Of a stretch of 64,000 nt of DNA, positions 10,967-22,590 are shown in pieces. Each line of letters opens with the position of its first letter. Positions within the stretch are counted from its first letter, which is position 1. The stretch is from positions 8,379,501 through 8,443,500 of the forward strand of contig NC_070558.1 of NCBI RefSeq assembly GCF_026914185.1. The letters run 5' to 3'. The notes under the pieces are model-generated. The model was given only the letters and a program-made list of their open reading frames with translations, was not told the origin of the DNA and made no database searches. This stretch comes from Puccinia triticina. Its lineage: Eukaryota > Basidiomycota > Pucciniomycetes > Pucciniales > Pucciniaceae. The position numbers were made by a program, and so were the translations under genes.

Positions 10967-11671
10967 CCTTTCACTTTAATGGCTCGAGATCAGCGAGGAC
11001 CCAGCTGACCCAGTCCCCCGGGGAGTCTGGACCCTGCCTGACCAGGTTTCAGACCCCGACTGTATGCGGTACACTGTATGTACGGTCGATCAGGTGCAAC
11101 AGGGTGCAACTTGACCAGGCCCATCTTGCCCTGGTTATGTATTTGCCGACCTCTAATCTTTGCCGGTCACACTCATCAACAACCAATCCTCCCATCCTCA
11201 GTTAGGGGCGGGGAGCCAAATTGTGAATCACCAGCCTCGCAGGATCAGAGATATGAAGAGGGGCAATGATGTTTTGGGACTTCGAAAAAAAGGTTCAGTG
11301 TGAACAATTATGTATGTATGGTGTTTTGATCTTGATCTTTGGTAAAGTCAGGGGGAAGAAGATGTTCATCAAAAAAATGAGTTAAGTGCATTTTCAAGGA
11401 CTACTTATCAAACAATTTGATTGTTTTTATTGATTTTTCAATCCCTTGAAGCCCTTCATTTTTCAACTCAAAGATGGGAGTTGGGACCAACCTAATGATT
11501 ATGTATCTCTGTCTGGAATCAAAATCTGGCTGCAAGATTTTATTGATTAAATCAGTAAATGGACTGCAGAAGTTTTGCTAATAGAAACAGGAACAAGATT
11601 AGAATGAGAACAATGTTGATAAACCACCACCACACACTAGGTCTTTTATGGCTAATTAAAAATAAGAATGA
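10967..11671. other. SPO7 upstream region; no other gene
   Basis: It contains pyrimidine-rich and GC-rich promoter-like sequence near 10980-11220, then AT-rich sequence. Only short frames without recognisable content occur. Confidence 0.4.
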
Positions 11672-12994
11672 TTAGAATAAAGCACACACACCCACTTCAC
11701 ATATCCTAGCTTTCCCCATCATGGGCCCTTGGCCCTCTGTTGAGGATGTTTGCAGAGTGGATAATACCACTGGAGCGGTAGCAAAGCCATTGGCGGGGTT
11801 CTGGTTAGGTTGCAGAGGGTTGGGATTCCAGTCAGGGTGCAGAGTACTATCTACAGGGATAACAAGCTTGCAAGCTGCTTCAGGGAGTATGGAAGAGGGT
11901 AGGCTATTTAACTCATGTAACGTTTGAATAGCACAAATACTACAAGACAACTCTGCCGCACTCAGGAAAGGCACAACCTTCATTCCTGAGCACCTCCATT
12001 TTTTTGATGAGTTGGCTTGGCCTCTTCCGCTGTTCCGCCTCCACTGCCAGCAAAATTGGCTGGGTTGAGTTTATCCCAGTTAAACTGGGATTAACTCAAC
12101 CAATTTAAACTTGGTTGATCTCAACTGATGAAATATAAATGCAAGGTACCCCCCTTGGGTTTCTATTTCATTGGATGAGATCAACCCATTTTAAATTGGT
12201 TGAGTGCATCCCAGTTAAACTTGGATGACTTCATCCCAGCCAAATATGCTGGCAGTGCTCCACCTAACGCTGCCATTCTGTCCACAAGTTGACATCTGGT
12301 CTTCCATTACTGTGATCCTGGCGCTCCCGCGGTTGTTGCCCTTCTTGGTTGGACACTCACGGGAGATTTGGCCCTGGACTCCGCAGCGGAAGCAGAGGCC
12401 CTCCTGCATCATGCAGGCCTTCTTGGAGTCAGAGAGGCGACCTTGGAATGCCTACAGGTCCATGGTGTTAGGTTCTGGTGCTGTTGGGTTTGGAGTATGT
12501 GTTCCTACGCCCGCTCTGTTGAGCTCAGCGTCAATTCTTATTGCAAAGTTGGAGATCTCCGCCACAGTGGAGCAGAGGGAGCAGGAAATAACTACTGCCA
12601 GTTGTATGTCCTTCTTCAAGCCTTATTGGGAGAGCTCAATGAGGGTCAGAACTTCCCATCCGGCGTCAGTAGCTAGGATGATGAACTTCATGCTGTCCTC
12701 CACCACTGATCCCTTTTGTTTCAAAGCCCGTAGGATTGGGGTCAGTGTACATGGCTCCAAAAAGGGATTTGTACTCAGTGAATGTCATTGGCTTAGATTG
12801 GTCCGCCACAAGGATTTGTCCACAGAGCAGCTTGGATCACAAGGCGGCAGCTCCGGTCAGGTATGAGATGGAGAACATGATCTTGGAACGGTTGTCAGGG
12901 AACATGGCAAGGTTGGCAGCAATGTAAAGCACCACTTGAGTGCAATAAGTCTCCACCTTCTCCCCTTGTGTTTTGTCCAACTCATTGGGGATAC
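11672..12994 (-). pseudogene. Dead Ty3/gypsy-type gag gene (minus strand), main part
   Basis: Reading the minus strand from 12994 gives PNELDKTQGEKVETYCTQVV, then NRSKIMFSISYLTGAAAL, a retrotransposon gag capsid pattern, with an in-frame stop. Further down come a second stop and a zinc-knuckle relic CFRCGVQGQISREC, where the expected His is Gln. A 216-bp MITE interrupts the gene at 12042-12257, and a frame consistent with downstream coding runs to about 11672. The first codons of the same gag lie at 20734-20702: ATG at 20734 and R-G-P-K-M-G-I-P reads directly into P-N-E-L-D once the 7.7-kb insertion between 12995 and 20701 is ignored. No LTR pair could be assigned with confidence. Confidence 0.85.
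12042..12257. mobile_element. CACTG-type (CACTA superfamily) MITE, 216 bp
   Basis: Ends CACTGCCAGCA and TGCTGGCAGTG are flanked by CTC on both sides, a 3-bp target duplication typical of CACTA/EnSpm elements. The internal sequence is largely self-complementary (AACCAATTTAAACTTGG near the left, CCATTTTAAATTGGTT near the right). It interrupts the gag relic. A close copy is at 26954-27169 with AAG duplications. Confidence 0.88.
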
Positions 12995-13534
12995 CAACAG
13001 TGAGTCAGCTACACTAACAATAGTTGTAGCATAGCTTAGTGTTAGCTTTTTTCAGCTACACTACAGAGAAGTTACTATTTGCTTCCATTTTTTCCAACTA
13101 ACACTAAAGTATTTCCTTGAAGAAAAAAAAACAGCTTGGCTTTTAGTGTAGTGTTAGCCTGAAATTGAAAGAGAAAGTTAACACTATTCAAATTCTTTGT
13201 AATTATCATTTTAGCAATGTTAGTGTTCTAAAAAGCCAGACTAACTGTTAGTGTAGTGCTATCTGAAGTTACGCTAACTCTCAGTGTGGTGGTTGTACTT
13301 TGATTACATATGTAAACACATGTTGTGTATTTTTTCCTGAGACCAGGTTCTAATTGAACTCAGTGGACCACAGTAGACCTCATACAGCATCAATTTTCAC
13401 TCCTGATATGCTACATGAGAGTACACAACGGTCATTCAGCACTCCACACATCATTTATAATACTCATTTATCACTTTATAACTTATCCCCCAATAAACTC
13501 CACTCATCTCTTGCTTGATTGCTACAACTCATAA

Positions 13535-13616
13535 CTCACCCACCCTTGACAAGGGTGGGTGAGAACCATTAAAAAGAAGAGCAAAAAGGGCCTTGTTTCT
13601 CTTCTTTTTAATGGTT
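13535..13616. repeat. Two adjacent perfect hairpins
   Basis: The first is CTCACCCACCCTTG with CAAGGGTGGGTGAG (14-bp stem, 1-base loop) at 13535-13563. The second is AACCATTAAAAAGAAGAG with CTCTTCTTTTTAATGGTT (18-bp perfect stem, 17-base loop) at 13564-13616. They touch each other and lie inside the left subterminal part of the hAT-like insertion. Confidence 0.85.
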
Positions 13617-13954
13617 TGGCTGCTTATATGTTTATTTCCTGTCTCATTATGATGCCTATGACAATGGCATGAGAGATCTCAGGTAGAAATCTGCCTGGGG
13701 ACTTGAAATAATTTATCATATCCATCGTAATAAGAAGAGGTAAAAAACCATCTATTTTCTTCATCCCAAAGCTTGTAACAGTGTCTGGTTTGAGTACAAA
13801 AATTCAAGTTAACCAATTTGGTTTAGTGCAATGAAGCTTGTAACTAGCGTAGCATATGTTATAACTATCTACGCTAAATGTGTGCCAAAGTTTTGTTAGA
13901 TTAGAATAAGTTATGCTGATTTCTAGTTTAGTGCTCACTGCAAGAGAAACTCTA

Positions 13955-16463
13955 CATGCCGGGGGTACTTCCTGGCAAGCAAGTTTGTGGATGCGATGGG
14001 CAACGCCAGCTTTGTGAAACCCACGTGGATTTCACTGTGCCCGCCGTTGGTATTACCAACCCATCAAAAATGGGTGGAGACAATGGGATACCAAGTTTTC
14101 TCCACCCTCCGGGGGTCTTCTTGTAATAAACTCACAGTGGAGCCAACAAAACCACAAAATTTGTCCAACAGGATTCCCACATCGTTCCCACAGACAAGGA
14201 TTCCACGGCTGCCCTTGGGGTCCCGGTGGAGCCGACGGGAACCTCTACTTTTGTTCAACAGGATATCCTTGTCCTTTCCACAGACAAGGATTCCATGGCC
14301 ATCGCGTGGCTCCTGGTGCAGCCAACAAGAACACAGACTGATGGGGTCCCCACGTCATTCCCCTGGGAAAACAGATGAGCAGTCCTGGTGGAGCCGGGCT
14401 TGCAAGTTGAACCGGCTGTTGATTCCAATTTGTCAGTCTCATCATGTAGGTTCTGACACCTCCTGAATTCAACCAAGTCCCACGCAAGCGGCCCCTTGCA
14501 AGGGCAAAAGGACCTTGCAGACTTCAAAAAATCTCAAACAACTCTTTTCATTGAGGATTGCTCCGACCATCTCCGCCAAACTCCTCCTTCCACCACAAGC
14601 CCTCCCGGTACCGCCTTGCCTACACCTGGATTGAGAACATTGACCACTTGGCACTAGCACACCGTGAAGAGCTTGGATATCAGGATAATGCAAGAATGGG
14701 ATGTAGAGCTCCCCCAAGGGAAGAATAAGATTGCTGAGAATGTAGAATATATATACAAAAATGATTATGTAATTGTGTTGACAAGCTAAAACTGTATAAA
14801 ACCATGGCAGTTATGTAATATGTAAAGAGACCTGCCATAACACGCCGCGGCTAGAGATGGTAGAGATCAATGAGGACTGGCCCAAGACCCTAGCAATCCT
14901 CAAGCGGCATGCCTTGCCCCACTCACCGTGCTAATTGTTGCTGGGCCCAAAAAACCCCCAGTTTAACCTCCAACAATATGGCTTGCTGCCTGGTCTCTTA
15001 CCGCTCTATAAGCCTGCGACCAACAAGGAGCTCCTCAACGGTCAACCTCTACACTCAGCACCCACTGACTTACCCCTGTCTGGCTTCTCCCGCAAGATGT
15101 CCCTTACCCCCCCCCCCCAACAACAGCAGATCTTTGACGGTGTCCGCGTCCAGCATAAGCCCTTAGATGGCCCCCACCATCCGTTAAAAAAGAGCATGGA
15201 CAATGTCCATGCCGAGATACTCTGCAGAAGCTGACAGCCTCTATGTGCTTGCAAACTCAATGGTATTCCGGAGGCCCTCGCCGATCGGGGTACATGCAAT
15301 CCATGTCCCGTTCTTACTGCTGCCCTTGAAGTTCTCGCGAGACCAGTTCAGAAGGCCAAAGGGTGGGCAGAATACTCATTAAGAACAAGACAATATACGG
15401 AAGGAACAATTGCTCACGTTGGGGGGACACTCTGCAGGATCTGGAAGGCCTACAGCCAGCTCTATCTGAACATTGCTTCAGTTCAACCCCCCAACCTGAT
15501 CCGCAAAGTGCTCGGGATGTTGATCGCGAAAGTGGATGGATTTGTGGGGTCTCTTTAAAAACTCTGGGAGGCGGTCAAGAGGGAGGGGGCAGCAGGCCCG
15601 CATTTTGTGCTGGGGATCTGCCAGAACAACTTTCTGCTTGACCAGGCCGAGCCTGGCCAGCAAATGCTCACCAACCAAGTTGAGTATAACACCATTAGTG
15701 TCAGCTTTGGCAGCTTAGCCTCCCAGGTCTCTGGATTACATTGGTGAGCCTTGTTTCTTTTCTCTCGTGCAGTCAAGTGCTGATCTGTTTTCTTTTTTCA
15801 GATACGTCCTCGGTTGGCTCAACAGCCCCTCTGCCGCAGCAGCTCCCCAAGTCTCCCAACCAAACCCTCTATGCTATATCTAAGGCAAGCCTAGGAGCCT
15901 GCCAACCCTGCTGACAAGGACAAAAAGGAAGGTGCCACCAGCTCTTTCTGCTCTCAGAGGCTCATCTGGTTTTCTTACTGTTTTTCCCATGGCATGTTAT
16001 TTTTTTCTTTTATTTTTTATCTTTTTATCTATCATGGCCACTTGGCATGCAATGCAGCGCGTGGTACCCTGGAGGTACCACATTCTGCTATATGTATACC
16101 CAGGTGAGGAATCAATCCATTCCATAGAAGGCTGCCCAAGCCGCAGCACCCCAAGCGTGTATGCAACGGATCACCTAATCCTGGTGGAATCCAGGAGCCA
16201 CGGGGATTCCACAGATTGGGTGGTTTTTGTGAGTCGTGGTCCCAACCATCCCGTCGGTATCACGCAGAGTCCTCAGGGGGGCACGGAGAGCAGAAAGCAC
16301 TCGTGGAATCCTTGGGGGCATCACAAGGTGCCCTCGTGATGGGCTTGGTGATGCCCACGAGGGCGTGTGGACCAAATGCCGCTGGTCCGACCTCGCGCAC
16401 CCGTTCACCGTGGGATCCACGTGGATTTGCGGTGGGCCCCATGTGGAGGGACTCCCCAAGTGT
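13955..16463. mobile_element. Insertion of about 2.5 kb within the CACTA-type left terminus
   Basis: In the sister element at 26226 the terminus runs AAACTCTAGAAACTG without a break. Here CTCTA is followed by CATGCCGGGGGTAC, and the rest of the terminus (AAACTGCTTGCAGTT) resumes only at about 16467. The inserted block begins CTACATGCCGGGGG and ends CTCCCCAAGTGTAG, so it may have CTACA-like ends, but no clear target duplication was found. It contains tandem duplicated blocks (ACAGACAAGGATTCCA at about 14200 and 14281) and a dead gene. Confidence 0.6.
14840..15870 (+). pseudogene. Unidentified dead element-borne gene
   Basis: A coherent protein can be followed on the plus strand with a few breaks. 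It reads about 14843-14930 ending in a TAA, then YGLLPGLLPLYKP and SAPTDLPLSGFSRKM, then after a C-run (15109-15118) QQIFDGVRVQHKPLDGPHH, and from about 15380 RTRQYTEGTIAHVGGTL, KVLGMLIAKVDGFVGSL followed by an in-frame TAA, and FVLGICQNNFLLDQAEPGQQ. A GT-AG intron probably follows at about 15745-15800, leading to a WYVLGWLNSPS-like sequence. I do not recognise the family. The composition resembles a structural or recombinase-associated protein of a fungal transposon. Function unknown. Confidence 0.6.
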
Positions 16464-16836
16464 AGATTCAAAACTGCTTGCAGTTTAGATGCAGCAAGCT
16501 TGAATCAAGCCTCAGCTCAAGCTGGAGTCAAGCGCCCAAATTCTATACCTTGTTCAGCATCCCAATACTGAACATTCTGTAGTGATCATGCAGTAGGCTG
16601 AGGTAAATGTTCAACCTTGAAAATGAGCATCCACCTGAGCACCCTTTTATTATATTTTATTAAACACTCAATGTGCCATTGAATCCAGCCAGAATAACAT
16701 AAAAAGGGTGTGTACACATGAAAGGGATATGTACATAAGAAATGAATATGTAAGCATAAAAGGGGATTTTGAGAAGGTGTATTAACACATCAAAGGGATA
16801 TTTACATATGATGGTATGCATGAAAGGGGTTTGTAT

Positions 16837-19800
16837 CAACGGTGAAACAAGTACAATACATGTAATTGTATTTCACTGTATCATATTGGAAAAATATCAA
16901 AATAAATGTATCTGTATTGTAATTTTTTCCAAAAACTGTACACATGTATCATTGGAATTGTTTGGTGAAACCATTACAAAACATATTTATTGTAAGTGAA
17001 TGTATCTGCATGAAAATACAATACAATGTATAGCCTATACAGTACATCCAAGTTTATTAAAGACACAGATTTTCCAGAATGTCAAAAAAAAATTTCATGG
17101 GTTCCCCCTAGAATTTACAAATCTCAGAAAAAAACAAACATGGGTTCCCCCTACAAGATTAAAACAGTGAAGAAAAAAAACACGAGTCCCCCCAAAGTAT
17201 AAAATACACAATCATTCAACAACTCCAATAGCCTTCCAACATCAGCAGAAGTGCTGTGCCACAGGCTCAGCCCCCAGCCTGCGTCAAGCGCACGGGTCAA
17301 AAGGACTGGCCGTGAAGGCCCCTGGCCCGCAGCAAAGACTGGTGACCAGTGGGGGCCCACTCTTTGCCCTTCAAACTGCGCACGTGCTGCAGCAGAAGGG
17401 TTGAGGGAGATGGATAGCTGGAATTTCTGCATCTCCAATCCCCCTGGGGGACTACGACCGTCAACCCGCGCCTTTTAACCAAGACCAACCACACCGCCCC
17501 CAGTCAAAAGTAACGCCACCCCTCTCATTTCCCATTTCCATCGCCACCACACCCGCCCCAGACCCAGTTTTTATGGCTCCAACCTCCATGGAGATGGTCT
17601 CCACCACCACACCAAAACACATTGATTTGGTTTACCCCTGGTAAGCCCCATCATTTCCCCCTGTCACGACCACCCCTTATGCGAATCAAACTTGGTCGCT
17701 CTTCATCTACAGCGTCCCTTTTGACCAATGTACCGCCGGGCCTTCGAAGCCAGTAACCCTCGGCGGCCACCCAAGCAATTCTCAAGACTCATGGGGTGAC
17801 AGAAATGGACCACACCGTCGCCAGGATTCATCTTCTTCACCCGTCTACTGTCGGAGCTCGCCTGGATGTCGCTGCGACTCGTGATCAACTATCAGATGCC
17901 GCTACTGTTAATAACCTGGTAAAGGCGGGGCCTCCAGATTTACTGCTGTCTGGCGCCACACACGATCCAGAACCTGATTCTCTCGACGCCAAGCCACGAG
18001 GTCCCGCCGGAAACTGAGCTGTTACAACCGTGGAACCGCATCGACGAGTTTGAAGGAGAATCTGCAAAGGTTGAGTGTCAGCAGCGTGACCGTCTCTTCT
18101 CGGTGTCGGACGTCCTTACAGCCGGCGTCAATGACTCCGATCCACTCCTATGCAAGCTTGCGGGTGTCGCCCGGCGCCTCCTCCGAGTAGAGACACAGCG
18201 CCCATCAAGCCGGCACCCGCCCTCCCGACAATAGACCGACCGCCTCCAACGTTGCTCTGTTCAGCCCCATGGTCCGGGCTCATAGTCATGGCGGACCGGC
18301 GACTGTAAACGCGGCCCTCCAGGCAATCTCCCATAACCTCATCACCACCCCATCCGAGCTCAACACCCTGGTCTACAACCCAAGCAGCAACAATTGAGAG
18401 GACCAAGAGACCTACTTCCAACCCTTCAATCCACTCCAAAACCATCTTCACCCTGATCAGCAGCAGCAGCATGTACGCTCTGCTAGCCCCCCTGATTCAC
18501 TCATGATTATCCCCTGGAGTCCTGAGTGCGCGGCAAGGGAAATGTGAATATGTAGATGGATGATTGATTCAGCTTGCTTGATCCCTTCTGCTTGCTGACA
18601 ATTGATATTGAAAATTAACCAAGCCCCCCCCCCCTTGCCTGAGGCTTTTCTAGAGGCACTTTTGTCTCATCAGGGTTCTTTGTTCCAAAAAGAGAAGTCT
18701 CACTTGATTAGCAAAAGGCAGGGATGAGAGCTGTGGGTTCCTTCAGTTCTGATTGATTTCAATAAGCATATGTTGCATATCCCAAAGAGTTATACACTGG
18801 CAAAAACATCCATCATGTCTCTCCTGAATCAGGGTTGATTGACAAGCAACTTTTATCTAACTTAATTAAGGCCTCTGTAATTGGAAGGGTGAGACTGTCC
18901 AGTAGAGACCCTCGTCTGGTCAGCAAAACACTACCAGTGTTTTACCAACATGCAGTAAGGAAGTCTCTTCAGGTCAAAAAATATACCTCTTCCTTTGTAC
19001 CATGCAGTGGTGGCTTCTGCTGCACTGAACCCCCTGAACGCAGATCATTCAGGAACTGTGAAAATGCAAGAAAAACACACTCAGCTGATCCCAATTGAAG
19101 TTGAGAGCTTGGAATAAGCTTGTGGTTCTAATCAGGTACAAAACAGGTATCAGTCAATACAGTGTATTGTATATTTTTTTTGACACAAAAGAATTTTATA
19201 GCATGTATTTTATTGAAAAAAAGATATGATACAGTTGGTATTGTATTTTGAAAAAAACACCTCTTTTCTGGGTAATTGGGGCCTAATACAAATATCCCAT
19301 CCCAGCAATCCACAATGTATAGAATCAGATTGGATCATATTGGCAACCAGATCCACATGTATTGGATTGTATTGGTGACCCAATCCAATAGAGATACAAT
19401 GTATTGGAGCCCAACCCAATGTGATACCAATACCTGTATTGTATTGGTTTCACCGTTGCCCATAGTGTATGTGATCAAACACGGGGAACTACTAGAGTTT
19501 TTCTTGACCTTCCCAGTTGGACTATTTTCTATTTTAACTTTGTTTCGACCTTCTTCCTCTCACTATGGAATCTGCACTCCAATATTGGAATCTCACCCTT
19601 GTTTGAGAATGTTTCCTCATTTTGGTGCTGGCTTTGAACCTCTGGAATGAGCTCTGTTAGATTTTAACTTTGTTCCCAACTTCCTCCTCTCACTATGGAA
19701 TCTGCACTCCAATATTGGAATCTCACCCTTGTTTGAAAATGTTTCCTCATTTTGGTGCTGGGTTTGAACCTCTGGAATGAGCTCTGTTTGCCTTCCTTTT

Positions 19801-20058
19801 TAAAGAAAGGCAGCTCTTTGCATGTCATATTTATTACTTTTTGGGGTAGCCTCAGGAGGTCCATTCTGCTGTTTGATGGAATGAATAGCTGATCTGTCTG
19901 ACTGATTAGCAGCCACGTAATGTATTTATCAAAAGATGAATATCTTGCACTAGCTGAGGAAGAGTGGGGAGGGGGGGGGGGGGGTGGGAGGCCTGAACCT
20001 TGGGTTTGCAGCGGCGAAGCTGCCTTGGCCTCTAGTGTATCATAATTGTTGCAGCATT
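16837..20058. mobile_element. Nested hAT-like insertion, 3.2 kb
   Basis: An 8-bp direct repeat GTTTGTAT lies at 16829-16836 and 20059-20066, on either side of a block absent from the sister CACTA-type element. The left end is CAACGGTGAAACAAG. The same motif in reverse, GGTTTCACCGTTG, occurs at 19451-19463 before the outer right end, so two insertions may be stacked here. The interior (17200-18500) is GC-rich with a start-like ATG at 17573 and a GTAAGC donor, but no family could be recognised. Confidence 0.6.
19520..19795. repeat. Direct tandem duplication of about 134 bp
   Basis: A block beginning ATTTTAACTTTGTT and ending TGGAATGAGCTCTGTT is repeated head-to-tail (about 19520-19652 and 19654-19790) with only a few differences. 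This indicates a recent duplication within the nested element. Confidence 0.85.
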
Positions 20059-20701
20059 GTTTGTATGTGTGAAAGGAGTATGTGCAGTAAGGGATATTTG
20101 CACATGAAAGGGATATGTAAACATCAATTAAGGGGTATGGAAACCTGAATGATGAAAGGGGTATTGAAAGGGATATAAAAAACTCAAAGGGGACATGTAA
20201 ACATGAAAGTTTCATGAACGCATGATGAAAGGGGTATGTACACATTGTGAAAGTGATACATGCACATGAAAGGTATACACGCACATGAAAGGGGTATGTG
20301 CACATAAAAGGGTATGGACACATTATGAAAGGGGTGAATTCATAAAAAGGGATATGTGCACATGAAAGGGGTATGTGCAGATGAAAGGGGAATTTGCACA
20401 GGTATCAACTCAGTATTATGCAATTTGCATGTAATCAACCAGTACTTGATTCTTCCATGAGGCACAGCTTGCCTTGAGCTCTTTCATCTCAACTGCAAGC
20501 AGTTTCTAGAGTTTTTCTTGCAGTGGCTGATTATTTAAATCTAACACTATTTTTTTGAAATGAAATTATTATAACTACACTGACTGATAGTGTAGCGTAT
20601 CTTAGCTTTAACTAACACTACACGAATCCTGGAGGAAAAAATGGCCATGACACTAAGAGATTTTGGTCAAATATCTTAGTTTAGTGTAGCAACCCACTGT
20701 T

Positions 20702-22590
20702 GGGGATACCCATCTTTGGTCCTCTTGTCACCATGGCTGGTGTGGTAACCCTGTTTCTGCTCATATCACCATTCTCATATCATACATATCCATCATTATT
20801 GTTCCAGATTCAGATTCTACACCTCATTTCACCCCCAGTCACTCACTGATACCACCCTGAAATGCCCCTTGGATCAGAAGTTATTAGCATCCAGAGTTTT
20901 ATTGGTATTTTCTTGCTTCTTACATTTCATCTACATTACATATTCTAGTCATCATCACCATAGTTAAATATATTACATACATAACATAGCTTTCATCATC
21001 TATAGTCATCATAGTACACATAACAACCCATCATTACATATCTCATTCATCATACATAGACATCACTAGTGCTCATCATTACTTCACTTCATTACTTCAC
21101 TACATTTAATCATTGCTCATCTTCAGACTTTGTGACATTGTGCTAATCATGTGTTCCCCTCCTTGTTTTATTTCTCACTTATATACTCCTCTCTAGATGT
21201 TGTATCCCCACATGCATTTTTCTATCCCATACACCCTGTATGACCTTTTTACCACACCATTAGATTCATTGTCATCAGTATATATTTCACAACACAATTA
21301 GATAAAATTTTCATTCACACATCTTATATACTTTGGCACATACCAGAAATATATCCTCCTGCATATATCATTCACATTTGCACACCCCATTTCATCTTTT
21401 CCCCCACTACTCCTCCTCTCCTCCTCATACCCTACAGGTACAAGTAGCCAGCTCATAGTACTAGTCATTCTAAGATTATAGTAGAACAGCCACACCTTTA
21501 TTCTTTTGCTTAGTTTTACACTCATCCCCAGCTCAGGGTGTAAATGGGTCGGGCCAACCCAAAACCAACCCAAGACCTGTTGGGTTTTGGGTTGGGTTCA
21601 GGCACGTTCTTAAAGAAAATGGCATGACCCAAACCCAACCCAACCCGTCTTGTAAAATTGTTGGGTTGGGTCTGGGCAGCCTATTTCCTAATTGGCTCAG
21701 CCTGCAACCCAACTATAGCGCCTCCAACAGTCAAGTTGGGGGGTTTTGGCGCCTAATAGGTTGGGTCAACCTGAGACCCAAACCAACCCAACCCAAAAAA
21801 GTATGGCATTGGGTTGGGTTCGGGCAGCATATTTTAAAATTTTCCCTGACCCAACCCAACCCGGGCTAAACTTTGGGTTGGGTTTGGGTGCTGTTTTTTG
21901 ACCCAAACCTGACACGTTTACAACCTGATCCCCAGCAGTATTAGTCAGGAAGGCAGCTCTTATATCATCATCATCCATGGAATAGCTTACATTAGAAGTA
22001 GTGTAGTGATACATTTCCCTTTCCAGCTCTATTCTCCCATTTGATTAGTACCACACTGGGGCCTCCACAATGCAGGTTTTGGCCTGTACGCAGAGGGCTT
22101 GTTCTGTTGCCAGTTTTTCTGCCATGGTGGCTAGCTGCTGTCGGATGTCTGCTGCTTTGCTTGCATCTATGTTGGTGGGGGGAGCGGGGATGTTCAAGGT
22201 TTATCAGGTGGAGTTGTGTTGGTAGTATGGAATAGGAGAGAGGGAGGTGTAGAGTATGGATACATGCGTTTTGGACTTGGGGTTTGGCGGTGATGATTTG
22301 TGGAGCAGGGATATACAAGGTTTTGGAGGCAATTGGTTTGGTTTCTTCTTTTCCTATGGTTCTGTCTCTATGTCTCTGTGGTAAAGATCTTGCAATATGT
22401 TATGGTCTAGTTTTGGGAGAGAAAGAGGAAGTCTGGTATCAAGGTTTCAGGGTTTCAGGATCCTATATGCTTGATTGCAGGATGAGGAAGCATTCTGGGA
22501 TCTCCAGACTCTCAAACCTTGAGAATGCTGTCTGTTATGTACATGGAAGCCTGTGCTGTGGGACCCTCCCAACCTCATAACATCACAGTT
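20702..22590 (-). pseudogene. Degenerate retroelement coding sequence upstream of the split gag
   Basis: The minus strand carries the gag start at 20734. Further right, about 22170-22000, a helical gag-like N-terminal stretch reads ASKAADIRQQLATMAEKLA, followed by an in-frame stop and YHYTTSNVSYSMDDDDIRAA. The 394-bp MITE at 21534-21927 interrupts this region. The remainder, 20860-21520, is AT-rich without a readable frame. This is probably the rest of the same dead retrotransposon, but its LTRs were not defined. Confidence 0.45.
21534..21927. mobile_element. hAT-type MITE built from GGGTTGGGTT motifs, 394 bp
   Basis: Ends CAGGGTGTAAA and TTTACAACCTG are flanked by ATCCCCAGC (21524-21532 and 21928-21936), a target-duplication-like direct repeat. 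The interior is almost entirely composed of AACCCAACCC/GGGTTGGGTT iterations in both orientations. Confidence 0.8.

Larger units (their letters stand above)
13936..20525. mobile_element. CACTA-type non-autonomous element with further nested insertions, 6.6 kb as it stands
   Basis: The left end CACTGCAAGAGAAACTCTA and the right end TCTAGAGTTTTTCTTGCAGTG are 18/19 complementary and flanked by GCT (13933-13935 and 20526-20528). A sister element with the same ends and interior is at 26226-27895 (1.67 kb). Comparison shows two extra blocks here: about 13955-16463 inside the left terminal repeat, and 16837-20058 in the middle of the AAAGGGRTAT-rich interior. Confidence 0.8.
12995..20701. mobile_element. 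7.7-kb hAT-like insertion in the gag gene, itself heavily invaded
   Basis: A perfect 8-bp target duplication GGGGATAC lies at 12987-12994 and 20702-20709. The terminal repeats are CAACAGTGAGTC at the left and AACCCACTGTT at the right. About 330 bp inside the left end and 160 bp inside the right end carry scattered GCTACACTAAC/GTGTAGTGTTAG motifs, the same kind of iterated subterminal repeat seen in the intact hAT element but with another sequence. Removing the segment restores the gag frame. No hAT transposase gene was recognised; most of the length is a CACTA-type insertion (13936-20525). Confidence 0.82.

Noticed and set aside
12225..12866. 213-codon plus-strand frame
   Set aside because: It is antisense to the recognisable gag relic on the minus strand.
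18128..18472. 114-codon minus-strand frame in the nested insertion
   Set aside because: No family features; the surrounding GC-rich sequence opens frames on both strands.
20842..20856. TGGTATCAGTGAGTG on the minus strand as a retrotransposon primer-binding site
   Set aside because: It resembles an initiator-Met tRNA site and lies about 108 bp before the gag ATG, but no matching LTR pair could be outlined, and gag-like sequence continues further upstream.
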